This document shows positions 47,817-59,247 of a stretch of DNA of 64,000 nucleotides, in pieces; the stretch's first letter is position 1, and the number at the start of each line of letters is the position of its first letter. The position numbers and the translations under genes were made by a program. The stretch comes from Caenorhabditis elegans (lineage: Eukaryota; Nematoda; Chromadorea; Rhabditida; Rhabditidae), in contig NC_003282.8 in assembly GCF_000002985.6 (NCBI RefSeq), positions 12,028,001 to 12,092,000 of the forward strand, written 5' to 3'. The notes beneath the pieces are model-generated. The model saw only the letters and a list, made by a program, of their open reading frames with translations, had not been told where the DNA came from and made no database searches.

Positions 47817-48914
47817 ATGGATGCTGAGAACAAATCGAATACGGATAACAATTATGGAGAAATTCAGCTGGTCTTCAAGCTGGTCGACAAAAAATACTTT
47901 TTCAATCCCTTGTTCCACAGAAGTGAACATTCCATTGCTAAGATACGGAATCTGCCATGGTTAGTTGCAAAACCTTTCATTACAGAAAACATAAATAATA
48001 GTTTTTTCAGGACGCTCTCACTTGTAAAAAAGGATCAAATTAAAGTTACAATTTCTTGTAATGAAGACTCGTCAAGTAATGTCTGGAAATGTGAAGCAGA
48101 CATTGCTCTCGAAATCAACTACCACGATGTTAGATCGGACACTCCAACAAAAATGGAAACAATTTTCGAGGGGAGAAAATTTGATTTCAATAAAAGAATA
48201 ATGGAGGAAACGGTGGAGCAATGGATCGATGTATTCAATGGAAAAATAGAACTCAAAGGAGCTATCACAGTGACAGCCAAAGTCAAGGTGACAAAACTCT
48301 ATGGATATCGAAAAAGAAAGATGCTTGATTTTTCTACAAATCATCCGGATTACTTCGATGGAGTTCTCCTTGTTGAGAACAAAAAGATTTACGTCCAAAA
48401 AAGATACCTGGCAACGAAGTCGACTTATTTTTGGAACATTTTCTTCGGTGATTTCAAGGAGAAGGAGCAAGAAGCCGTCGAAATCCCTGGAGTTAAATAC
48501 GATGACGTCATTCAATTTCTGAACTTCATTCACCACACCGACAGTCAAATTAATATTGAAACGATTGAGAACATGATGGTACTTGCTGATTTATTCCTAA
48601 TTGATTGTCTTATGTGCTGTTGTGAGAAAATTCTCATCAAAGCGGACTCGGTCAATTTGGCGAAAAAATTGATTTGGGCTGAACGATTTGCTTTGAATGA
48701 ATTGATGGTGAGTAATTTTGAGTTTTTTGATTGAAAATTGTTTAGAAGAAATTCAATAAACACAAATTTTCAGGATCATTGTCTCGACGGTTTCAAGAAG
48801 ATGCAAGATTTTGTGGAGTTCAGAAAGAATGAGTTCTATGCTGGAGTCTCCGATGATATCAAATCAACACTCTTGGATCGTGTCATGAAAATCAAAGGAT
48901 ATCGTTACTTGTAG
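47817..48914 (+). CDS. MATH-BTB domain protein (bath family)
   Basis: Exons 47817-47959, 48011-48707 and 48774-48914 give 326 aa. The first intron is 51 nt with no in-frame stop, so an unspliced reading stays open; splicing restores NLPWTLSLVKKDQIKVTISC, the expected MATH strand pattern. MATH covers about residues 15-145, BTB about 165-265 (FDGVLLVENKKIYVQKRYLATKS, FFGDFKE, FLNFIHH), with a short helical C-terminus. Worm MATH-BTB proteins such as MEL-26 are substrate adaptors for CUL-3 ubiquitin ligases; the substrate is unknown here. This family expands rapidly in Caenorhabditis. A polyadenylation signal AATAAA is at 48930-48935. Confidence 0.88.
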
Positions 48915-49339
48915 TTTTATGTCTATTCGAATAAAGTTTTTATTAGTTGTATACAAAGCTTGACTTATTTTTTCCTGCAATATGCATAAAGTATGCATGA
49001 AATTCCCCATTGTTCACAAAAAGGTCCAGAATCTGTTTTCTCTCTTAATAATGCTTGTTCAACTTAAATACGAAGATCGAAACAATGAATGATAACAAGA
49101 TTAATTATCAAAATGTTTCATATGGTAACGAGAAAAACATACTTGATAACAAAAAATCGATTGCAATGAATATAATCAAGCGCCCAACAAAAAATCTGGA
49201 AAATAGATAAAAACAAACCCATAACTTGATAAATTATGCACATTATTATTTGAGTTAAAATTATGACTTAGAAAAGGGATTCGGAGGGGAACAAAACATC
49301 GGTGATAAATAACAATAGATACTACAAAATTGGGAAAAT
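48915..49339. other. Intergenic between convergent genes
   Basis: 3' UTRs of the MATH-BTB and TMED genes and AT-rich DNA; nothing else seen. Confidence 0.55.
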
Positions 49340-50160
49340 TTAATCAAATTTTCCTTTTCGGAGAACTTTTCCAATTTTTGAGTTTTCTTCGAAAAGGGAT
49401 CGAATCATGAAGACTTGAACTCCGGCGACACCGACCATCACGAGAGTGTGAACGACGCTCCAGAATGTGACACGATCAAAATTTGCGCTCATGACTGCGC
49501 GATCTCGGGCTTCATGAGCTCTGAGAAGAGCTTGATGATATTCCACTTTGTTTAGGTTATTCTTGATTCCATTTGCTCGTCGCTGAAAAACAGAAGCAAT
49601 AAATAAGGCTTTTAAACAAGAAATACGTACGATTAAAATCTAAACTTACATGGAATTCATCAATGGTAACTCCAAGTTCATTCATTTTTGCAGAAAGATC
49701 AGAATCAGTACGTGCCATTGCAGATAAATCGGCTTCGTCGAGGTTGCCATGTGCATCAAACAAAAATATCTCGAAAAATACAACTTTTCGAGATTGATAA
49801 CTGAATGAATTATCGAAGCAGACTTGATAATCTCCTGGTTGATTCAGTTCAATTCGATGGGATCCGTCGACTTTCAGCTGGTCCTGCTTCAGAATGTTCG
49901 CCCCGTGAAGTATCATGAAATTGATATTTAAGTCACCACCGTCGATTACCTGAAATCAAGATTTAAAATGCAGCAAATGGTTTAGAATTATAAAATACCT
50001 GATAATCAACTTCGAGGGTTTTGTGTTTTGCAAGATCCACAGGTTGAAAAAAGCACTGGAATTTTCCGGCAGGAACTTCGACTGTAAAATCGTACTCTCC
50101 ACATAGAATAAATGGAGTGATGAGAAGAATTACAGTGATTATATTGGTGAATTCACCCAT
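49340..50160 (-). CDS. tmed-1: p24/TMED family cargo receptor
   Basis: Exons 50160-49999, 49949-49650 and 49582-49340 give 234 aa. It has a signal peptide (ITVILLITPFILCGEY), then the GOLD domain with its two conserved cysteines (GKFQCFFQPV and GDYQVCFDNSFSYQSRKVVFF), a coiled-coil linker and one membrane segment near the C-terminus (FWSVVHTLVMVGVAGVQVFM), followed by a short cytosolic tail starting RSLFEE. The tail ends KGKFD, so the classical KKxx end is absent; the phenylalanine near the start of the tail (LF) fits a COPII-binding signal. p24 proteins cycle between ER and Golgi in COPII/COPI vesicles and help select secretory cargo. The resemblance is to the gamma (TMED1/5-like) group; the symbol is from memory. 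Confidence 0.85.
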
Positions 50161-51474
50161 TGCTGAAATTAATTGATTTTAAGAGAAAGCCAACAAATTG
50201 ACGATGCATTTTTGTAGTAAAGCTATTGAAAACGAGGCAATAACATATTTTCAAGACAATAATTTCAGAATTACAGCTTCGGAAAATTGTTTAATGCAAT
50301 TATTTAATTCATTTATATCTTTAATTTTATAATAAATAAGATAAAAACAAAAAATTAACGAAAAACTCGCATAGTTTACGTGTAAATCTTCAGAGTTTGT
50401 CTGTGTCCAATAGAGCGCGATTACACCTATTTTTTTTCAAATCAGAATTTTTCTTTCACTGGCGTGATGGAAAGATAAATTACGATTAAAAACGTTCAAT
50501 AGGTATAAATTTAATTTTTAGTATGTTTTGAAGTTATTTTCATAAGCTTTTAACGCAGAAAACACGACACCAAATAATTTCTGGGCCTGCTTTACAGGAA
50601 CATTTTCAAAAATAACTCTTGGGTCTTGAAATGCTTACAGTAGTCTTCAGATTTCTTTTTTCCAGTTTTCATTTGTTTTGCGCATGCGTTTTTTGCGATA
50701 AATTGTTTAATTTCCTTCACAAATACATTATTTTTACATCCTTATACGTAGAAAACGACGGTATTTCAATTTAGGTAAAAATTTTCAGAGTTTACTGTGT
50801 GAAACATCTGAAAATTGATGCCACATGAAATCCTGAGTATCTTCTGTTCACAATTTATTGGTTTTAAACTTAAATATTGGTTTTGATCAGATTTTTTTCT
50901 AATTATTTCGAAATTCGGTTAGCCAACGATAGTGAGTAAATATTGTCAATTTCCACAATTTTCCTTTCGTCCATTTTTCTTCAAATTGATTTGATTATTG
51001 ATTATTTTTCTTATAATTTTCTTGAATTTAAATTCCCCAGTCTATAGAAATTAATTTTAAACTAGTTCTCATTTTGTGTTTCCATAGAGCGCATTTACAC
51101 TCTTCTCATGCACTTTTCCCCGCCTCGTGCCTGCCTCTCCCATCGCTCGCTCTCTCCAGCCATTCTCATTTCCACATTTACTTTTCACCCAACGATTTCA
51201 TTTTCGAAAATGTTTTCTGTATAAAATGCATCCGATTTTTACAGTTTAGCTTTCGTTTTTCGTAATGGAAATATAGTAGTTTCGGTTTCATCGATTACTG
51301 CTTCATTCTGTACTCTCCCATAATTTTAAAACAAAAGCCGAATTCTTAGATTAAAACATCTACTTATTCCTCCACTATTATCTTTTCTCATCTCGATAAA
51401 TTAAAATAAGAATTTTTACGTATCATTTTCACTTGTTACATTATCGATTTTTCGAAAATTTCAGCTTTTCAGAG
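50161..51474. promoter_or_regulatory. Bidirectional upstream region of tmed-1 and lex-1
   Basis: Divergent genes separated by 1.3 kb. The motif ATAGAGCGC-xx-TTACAC occurs twice in the same orientation, near 50410-50427 (ATAGAGCGCGATTACAC) and 51086-51103 (ATAGAGCGCATTTACAC). A pyrimidine-rich, CpG-containing block lies at about 51105-51170. Confidence 0.45.
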
Positions 51475-54400
51475 ATGCCTCGCTCAGACGGATTTTCTCC
51501 GCGCAAAAATTTGCGGAGATCTGCTCGAGATCACTCGCGTTCGTATGCGGGTCAGTGCAACGAGGATTTTGATGACATGTACGCACCATCAAGCAGAAGA
51601 GTGAGTTAATTCAAAACATATACATTTTTAAATTGACTATTTACAGAGAAGCAGCGGTGGTGTAGATGGAAATGGGTACACACGTTCCGGACGGAAAATT
51701 AATCACAATCGTTATTACGAAGAGGAATATCATGAGGCAATTAGCAGCGAGGAAGATGAAAGACGATATCGAACTCGAAGGTTTTTTGATAATTTTGACA
51801 AAAAATATTATAATTGTTAAAATTTAGAAGCTCGAATTCGATGACATACAGACAACAAGTAATGCAGGCGATAGATGAATCCAAGCGAAATCAAAAAGTG
51901 CCGCCTGCAAAACGAAAGCGGATATATTTGTCTGACGAGGAAGAGGAAGATTTTGCTGAAGCGGCGCACGTTGAGAACACAGTCCCCGAGCGTGCAACTC
52001 GACGTAGCACCAGAAGACGTTCATCAATGCACGAAGAACTTGGAGGTACACGAATCGCATAATTTCAAAAATATAAGCGAATTTCAGTTTCAGAACAGGA
52101 AGAGTCGCCGGTTCGCAGGACTCGCAAAGCCGCCAAGCGCCTTGGAAGTGAGCAACCAGAGGAAAATCTAGCAGCAGATGATCCGTTGCCAATGGAAGGA
52201 GGTGGCGAGATTGTGCTACCAATTGCTGAAATTGATGGAATGGCTGAACAAGAAAATGAGGACTTGATTGAGAAAATTGGAAGGGAAGAAGAGGAGGAAG
52301 GCGCTGAAGAAGATGAGCAAAGCGGTGAAAAAGATCCAGAAGAAGAAGAGGATGATAGCAGCAATGCAGAAAGTTCAGAGGAATCAACTGCTCCACGTCA
52401 ATACAGTCTTCGCCGCCGTCAACCAGTTGTCCAGTTCAATGCATCAGAAGCTCGTGAAAATCGACGGGCTCGTCTTGAACATCATCGGGTTGCAAATCAA
52501 AACAGACATCACCGCAATCGAAATGGATCTCGTCGAAGACGAAGCGATTCGGATTCTGATAGTGATGATATGGTGCTTCCGAGACCTGATAAACGTCAAT
52601 CGAGGCCTCATATGCATAACCGTGGAGAACGTGAACGTGGTCGATTTATGCCGATCAATATGACCGAAAAAGAATTGCAGTCTGCCCAACACATTCTGAT
52701 GGATCGAATGAGAAAAACTGATGCTGGTCAAGGTGCAAGTGACATTGATCCAATGAGTGTTGATTCGTCGGTTGGTTTCGATCAAGTTGGAGGACTCGGT
52801 CATCATATTCAATCTCTCAAAGAAGTTGTCCTTTTCCCAATGCTTTATCCTGAAGTATTTGAAAAGTTCAGAATAAATCCGCCAAAAGGTGTCGTATTCT
52901 ATGGGCCCCCAGGAACCGGAAAAACTCTTGTTGCACGTGCTCTTGCGAATGAATGCCGAAGAGGAGCCAACAAAGTTGCATTCTTTATGCGAAAAGGAGC
53001 TGATTGTTTGAGTAAATGGGTCGGAGAGTCTGAAAGACAACTTCGACTATTGTTTGATCAAGCATATGCCATGCGTCCATCAATTATCTTTTTTGATGAA
53101 ATCGATGGTTTAGCTCCAGTTCGTTCTTCGAAACAAGATCAAATTCATGCGAGCATAGTGAGTACATTGTTAGCACTGATGGACGGATTAGATGGTCGAG
53201 GAGAAGTTGTTGTAATTGGAGCTACAAATCGATTAGATACTCTTGATCCAGCTCTACGAAGACCAGGACGTTTTGATAGGGAACTCCGTTTTTCCCTTCC
53301 TGATTTGAATGCCCGACGACAAATTTTAGATATTCACACTTCCAAATGGGAGGAAAACAAACCGATTCCGGAAACACTCGATGCTATTGCAGAGAGAACT
53401 AGTGGATATTGCGGTGCCGATTTGAAATTCTTGTGCACAGAAGCAGTTCTTATTGGATTGAGATCTCGATATCCTCATATCTACATGTGTTCTGAAAGGC
53501 TGAAACTCGACGTTGCCACCATTAAAATCACTTCTGAGCATTTTGGACATGCAATGCGGAGGATCACACCTGCTTCCAGACGAGATCTTACAATTCCATC
53601 GAGACCATTGGATGAACGAACTTCAATTTTACTTGGAGATACTGTGAGCAACTTGATTTCGTTGAGAATTCCACAAGGATATCGATGCGTGGAAAATGCA
53701 ATGGCGACAGCTTCAAGCGAACTGGAACAAGTTGTTAGGGCATTGGAACCTAATCCAACCGTGCCTGCTATTCGTCTTCTTCTATGTGGATCTGAGCAAC
53801 TCGCGGACGGTGGACAAACGTCTTACGTTCTTCCCGCCATTCTAGCAAAACTGGATCATCTACCGGTGTTCTCTCTTTCTGTTTCAAGTCTTTTAACAGA
53901 TGGACGTCCAGAAGAAGCATTTTCAAATGCAATTCAGTCGGCAATGCGTGCATCAGCAACCGGCCCATGTATCATGCTTCTTCCATCAATCGATGAATGG
54001 ATTAAAGTCATTCCTGTATCAGTTCAACATATGCTTATCACATGTCTGGAATCAATGACTGGTTTCACGCCGATTCTTTTCCTATCGACGCTTGACACTT
54101 CGTTTGAAGATGCGCCTGAATATGTCACGGAAATTTTCAGACATGCAAACTGTATCACGTGAGTATAACTAGAAATGTGTTTTCAGAACATTTTTAAAAT
54201 ATAATAATTTTCAGTTTGAATCCTTCCCGCCGAACAATTCGTCAAAAATATTTCGAGCACGTTATTGAGAAGATTAACACTCCACCAAAAGTATTTGATC
54301 GTAAGTCTCAACGAAATACAATTTTTTAAAAATTTTAAATCCTTTGTCCATATTTCAGCAACAGTCTATGAGATGCCTCTACCAGATGACGATTCTCCCG

Positions 54401-56016
54401 ATTCGAAGCCTTCTAGAAAGCTCAATGATGACGAGACAAGAGAACTTTTGAAGATGTACACTGCTTTGCAGCGACAAATGAGATTATTCTTCAAAGAGAG
54501 GCTCAGTGAGTTTTAATATTCCGCATGCTCAACCTCATTGAATATTTTCAGCACGTCTTATGCGAGATCGTCGATTCGTTGAATTTGTCGAGCCCGTGGA
54601 TCCGGATGAGGCTGAGGACTATTATGAGATTATCGAAACACCGATTTGTATGCAGGATATTATGGAAAAGCTGAATAATTGCGAATATAATCATGCGGAC
54701 AAATTTGTTGCTGACTTGATATTGATTCAAACGAATGCTCTCGAATATAATCCGTCGACAACAAAAGACGGAAAACTGATTCGTCAAATGGCAAATACAC
54801 TTCGAGATGCAATTGATGATCTGATCGAGTGTGAACTTGACGAATCGTTTGTCGAACGAATTGAAACAGTTTCACGAATGCTACAAGACGCTGGAGTAAC
54901 TCCAACCTCTGATAAATTACTCACAGAAATTCCCAAAGGTTTTGCCCGAAAAAAGGCGTGGTCTATGACCAATTCACTTGCAAAAGAAATTGAGCAATGG
55001 ACATCAGAGCGTGAAGCTGAAAATCAAAAAATGTTGAGCAAGCTTGGTGTAGCTGCTCCAACATTGGAACTCGTTGTTGTCCCTGTAGAAGATATGAAAA
55101 GTGAAGAAGGAACGAGCACATCAACTGATGGAGTTCCAGCTTCTGCTGGAAATAAAAAGAAATTGCTCAAAAAGAAGAAGGGTCAAAAGAAAAGCAAAAC
55201 CGGCGAATCTGAAGAGCACGATGAAGATAGTACAGTTGAAGACGCAGGAGAAGATACAATTGTAGAAAATCTTGAAATCAAGAAAAATCAGGAAACTCCA
55301 AACAGTGAACATGATATCGAGATGAAAGATGCTTCTAAAGATTCTACACCTTCCGTGCAAATTTCGATTGCTGAGAAAGAATTGATAGTTTCGAAGCCAG
55401 CAACATGCGAGCTGATTCAGTGTTGTGTCGAAAAGTCGGAGGGTTGGTCAGTCAGCGAGTTGGAACGTTTGTCTTCTGTTCTATCACATACAATTGAACG
55501 ATTCCGGTGAGTTATATGATTTTTTATTACCTCGCTGTTCTTTTTGTTTGAACTAAAAGGAAATGTTAAGGATTTTTGGAACGTTTTAAAACATAGAAAA
55601 CATTTATTATGAAGGTTGTTTATATTTTTGAAAATTTCAAAAATTGATAATTTCGTTATTTTGAAAAAAAATTGAAATTTTCAATAATTTCCGGTTAATT
55701 GAAAAAATTTCAATTCAATTGAAAAAATGCTCGTAATTTTCTGTACATTTCTTCGGCTTTTCCGTGATTTTCCTATTTTGATATTTTCGATATTCTCTGA
55801 AAAATCCCGAAAAAATTGTAGTCACAATGTAGAATAAAATAAACAATATTTATTTTTAACAATTAAATATTATTCAGGGACGAATGGAACCGCGAAAATC
55901 TACCAGCCCAACTTACCCAAATTGTACGTGAATGGCAAACAGCTGACGATTCGAACAATACAATTGTTAATGGAACCCTCAACAAATCGAATGGAAATCT
56001 TGCCAATGGACACTAA
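51475..56016 (+). CDS. lex-1: AAA-ATPase bromodomain protein LEX-1 (ATAD2-like)
   Basis: Eight exons (51475-51600, 51647-51780, 51828-52045, 52088-54158, 54215-54300, 54359-54505, 54552-55506, 55878-56016) give 1291 aa. The ATG lies four bases after a GCTTTTCAG acceptor. The first 390 residues are disordered with acidic (EEEEGAEEDEQ) and Arg-rich patches. The first AAA domain has Walker A GPPGTGKT (about residue 432), Walker B IIFFDEIDG and the ALRRPGRFDREL arginine region; the second AAA domain (from about residue 680) lacks a Walker A motif and is probably structural. The bromodomain (about 935-1045) keeps the acetyl-lysine Asn in TNALEYNP. The C-terminus is Lys/Glu-rich. LEX-1/ATAD2/Yta7 proteins sit on chromatin and modulate gene and transgene-array expression. 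Probably the first gene of an operon with repo-1 and the RBM34-like gene. Confidence 0.96.
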
Positions 56017-56477
56017 ATGATGTCCCATCCTCCTCTTCCAATCTACCTCCGTTTATCGATTTTATAATTTCAAACTGAAATCCGTTTTATCATAATTTCC
56101 ACCAGTTTTCCTCTTGTCAAAAACCCCTTTGTGCGAAAGAAAACTTTCAAAATAAGTGCGGCTACCGTGATACTCACCTATTTTTCTTTGTCCATTTTTA
56201 TTCAAATTAAATCTCTACCATAATTAATTCCCCTCCAATTTATTCGAGTGAGCATTGCCTGCCTCTCGGGTGTATTCACGTGCCCTTCTATTATTTCATT
56301 AATCTTTTCCATTATCTTTAACCTGGTCTTTCGAAAATGAGTAAATTGTGAATCATTCGATGTTTAATGCTAATACCTATTTTTGTTTTAATGATCCGTT
56401 TAACTTCGGATATTTATATATTTTCGATTTTATTTTAAATTTATAATATATTCAATCATCTAAACTTTTTCTTTCAG
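56017..56477 (+). promoter_or_regulatory. lex-1/repo-1 intercistronic region
   Basis: 461 bp from the lex-1 stop to the repo-1 ATG, AT- and pyrimidine-rich, ending in a CTTTCTTTCAG acceptor touching the ATG. Consistent with an operon but a little long, so repo-1 may also have its own promoter. Confidence 0.5.
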
Positions 56478-57228
56478 ATGGACTTTCAGAACAGAGCTGG
56501 AGGAAAAACGGGAAGCGGAGGAGTGGCTTCGGCCGCCGATGCTGGTGTTGATCGACGGGAACGGCTCCGCCAGTTGGCTCTAGAGACAATTGATCTTCAA
56601 AAGGATCCGTATTTCATGCGAAATCACATTGGAACGTACGAATGCAAGCTGTGTCTTACTCTTCACAACAATGAAGGATCTTATTTGGCACATACACAAG
56701 GAAAGAAGCATCAAGCGAATCTTGCACGGCGTGCCGCTAAAGAACAATCTGAACAACCATTTCTACCAGCTCCACAGAAAGCTGCAGTTGAAACTAAAAA
56801 GTTTGTGAAAATCGGACGTCCTGGATACAAGGTAACAAAAGAACGTGATCCAGGAGCTGGCCAGCAAGCACTTCTCTTCCAAATTGATTATCCGGAGATT
56901 GCTGACGGTATTGCGCCACGTCATCGATTTATGTCTGCTTATGAGCAAAAGATTCAGCCTCCAGACAAGAGATGGCAATACCTCTTGTTTGCTGCTGAGC
57001 CGTATGAAACGATTGGATTCAAAATTCCATCAAGGTGAGGCTTTACAACATTTTAGCACTTTTCTATCTCATAGTTACGATTAAAAAAATTGTATATACC
57101 AAGTAATTTTTTCCAGAGAAGTTGACAAATCTGAAAAATTTTGGACGATGTGGAACAAAGACACGAAGCAATTCTTCTTACAAGTCGCATTCAAATTGGA
57201 ACGACTCGATGATCAGCCGTACTATTGA
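56478..57228 (+). CDS. repo-1: Splicing factor SF3A2/SAP62 (REPO-1)
   Basis: Exons 56478-57034 and 57117-57228 give 222 aa; the acceptor cag directly abuts the ATG. The N-terminal 100 residues match SF3A2: MDFQNRAGGKTGSGG, the helix RRERLRQLALETIDLQKDPY, and a matrin-type C2H2 zinc finger (YECKLCLTLHNNEGSYLAHT, then GKKHQANLARR). The rest forms the conserved C-terminal part ending near LERLDDQPYY. The Pro-rich tail of the vertebrate protein is absent, as in other invertebrates. SF3A2 is a U2 snRNP subunit that works in branch-point recognition in the nucleus. Confidence 0.95.
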
Positions 57229-57422
57229 TACTCTATGTTTTTATCTTTTTGATTTCAAAATTCAAAACAATTTTTTCGTGTTTTTCGATGATCTAACAAT
57301 AAATTATTTTCCTTTTTTTTAATGATGATATTTTATTTAAATCAAGTATAGGTTGACTGATCCGTCTACAATGTCTATTCAATTAAAATTATAGTTTTCA
57401 TAGTTTAAAAAATCAGTTTCAG
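57229..57422 (+). promoter_or_regulatory. repo-1/RBM34-like intercistronic region (SL2-type)
   Basis: 194 bp with AATAAA near 57298, a T-rich run, and a CAGTTTCAG acceptor directly before the next ATG. The spacing is close to that of typical SL2 trans-splicing sites within worm operons. Confidence 0.6.
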
Positions 57423-58941
57423 ATGGCGAAGAAGGTTGTCAAAAGAAAAGCTGAAGCAGTGTCCGCTGACGCAGAAGCCGTTGCAGAAGCTCCGAAGAAA
57501 ATCAAGAAGCAGAAACCAAGTCTTCCAGTCTCTGAACCTGATAATTATCAGGCTGGTGGATTATCAAGTCTCTTCGGAAAGTCGTCAGAAGGAGCAGCAG
57601 TACAAGAGGAAGTTGTGAAGGGAGATAAAGTAATTGAAAAACCTAAAAGAAGAAAGTATGATCCAAAAAAAAAGGCTGAAGAAGAGAAGGCAGCTGATGC
57701 TGCTGCTGCTGCTGAAGAAGTTGCACCTGAAACAGAAGGAGAAGAGAAAAAAGATGAAAATAAGGAAGGAAAGCGAGACAGAACGAAGCAAAGAGAGAAT
57801 AGAACTCTTCAAAAGTCAAATGCACGTGCTTCAGCTGCTGAAAATGCTCTGACTGTTTTTGTTGGAAATATGCCATTGACAATGAACGAGAAATCAGTCC
57901 GTCGAATTTTCTCCGACTTTGGAACTATTTCCTCTGTCCGTATGAGAAATCTGCTTCCTGCGAATGAGAAATTGACGAAACGAGTCACTCATTTGACAGG
58001 AAAATTGAATGACAAACAGAGTTCTCTCACGTTCTATGTGAAATTCGGAGCAGAAGAATCAGTGGAGAAAGCTCTGAAGTACAATGGAACCAAGCTGGAC
58101 GATCATGTGATTCGTGTTGACAAAGTTGGAAGTAAGAAGAAAGAATTTGGAAAGGATATGGCCATTTTTGTTGGAAACTTGCCGTTCGAGATTACCGAAG
58201 ATGCTCTCATTACTTTTTTCTCTGCACAAATCGGACCTGTCGAGGCTGTCAGAATTGTCAGAGATAAAGATACTGGAAAGGGAAAAGGATTCGCGTTTGT
58301 CAATTTCAAACAAGATTCTTCTGTGAGTCTTGCATTGAGCATGGAGACTATCAAAATGGAAAAACGCGACTTGCGCATTACAAAAGTTATGAAGAAGGGA
58401 CATTTGACGGTTTGTTTTTTTTCTTCGAATAGTTCTTCAATTTATAATTTGTTTTTCAGAAGATCCAAACTGCTAAAAAGCGAACATCTCACGGAAAGAA
58501 GAACCAGAATGAAATTACTGGAAAATTGCACAAGTTCAAGTTCTCCACCAAAAAAGAAAGGTTTGTAAATATGTGGCATTTTGTCAAAGGGCCCGCGCGC
58601 GCAATGTCATTGCCCGGTTCTTCTCTATTTAAATCGTTCAGCGTAGCGCAGTTGGGTGTGCGTTTGTACTCGAGGTCGGCGCCCACGAGTTCGACCCCCA
58701 CTGCTTGCACGACTGCAACCTGCTTTCGGAACTTTACCGTCTGCGGTACTTGTAGTGCTATATGAGCGTGGGCCCTCCGTGTGCGTGTAATTTAATTGAA
58801 CTAGCACTCCGTTGGTCACCGGATAATTTTGTTTTTCTTTTCAGAACAACTGAGCAAAATGATCGTCGTGCCTTGAAGAAGTCAGCGAAGAAAGCCATTG
58901 CAAAGAAGAAGGCTGCAAAGAAGGGACGTCTGATGGCATAG
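57423..58941 (+). CDS. RBM34/Nop12-like nucleolar RNA-binding protein
   Basis: Exons 57423-58409, 58460-58560 and 58845-58941 give 394 aa. The N-terminal 135 residues are Lys/Glu/Ala-rich with basic clusters (KKIKKQKP, RRKYDPKKK). Two RRMs follow: the first has TVFVGNMPL (RNP2) and spans about 140-235; the second has AIFVGNLPF (RNP2) and GKGKGFAFVNF (RNP1), about 245-325. The C-terminal 65 residues are very basic (KKSAKKAIAKKKAAKKG), fitting a nucleolar protein. RBM34/yeast Nop12 proteins act in large-subunit rRNA processing; that role is inferred by similarity. The second intron (58561-58844) is GC-rich and contains a tRNA-like element. Likely third cistron after lex-1 and repo-1. Confidence 0.88.
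58637..58705 (+). other. tRNA-like sequence in an intron (degenerate; possible SINE or pseudo-tRNA)
   Basis: TAGCGCAGTTGGGTGTGC contains a full A-box and folds as a D arm (GCGC pairs with GTGC). About 30 bases on, GAGTTCGACCCCC resembles a B-box. The anticodon stem does not pair, the T stem has mismatches and the acceptor ends do not match, so it is not a functional tRNA. The surrounding 58590-58800 is much more GC-rich than its neighbours. Confidence 0.5.
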
Positions 58942-59247
58942 GTTTTTGAATATTTTGTTTTCATCTATAACTTTGTTGATTTGTTTTGTTTTGTTATTTT
59001 TATCACTATAAAAACAGTTTTTTAAATCTAATATTTTATTCATCAAACAAAAAACTATCACAGAGAAAAATACAATAAATGCAAAAATTACTCACAGAGA
59101 GGGAAGAAGGCAATAAATGAAAAACACCCATGAAGAACAAGGAAGCAAAATGAAGCGAAAGAAAACATAAACGAGAGTAGTCGAAACTAGAGATCCAAGA
59201 AATACATAATTAATGAATGTTAATAAAAAAGGAACCCAAAAATCTAT
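58942..59247. other. Intergenic between convergent genes
   Basis: 3' UTRs of the RBM34-like and TMEM115-like genes only. Confidence 0.6.
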
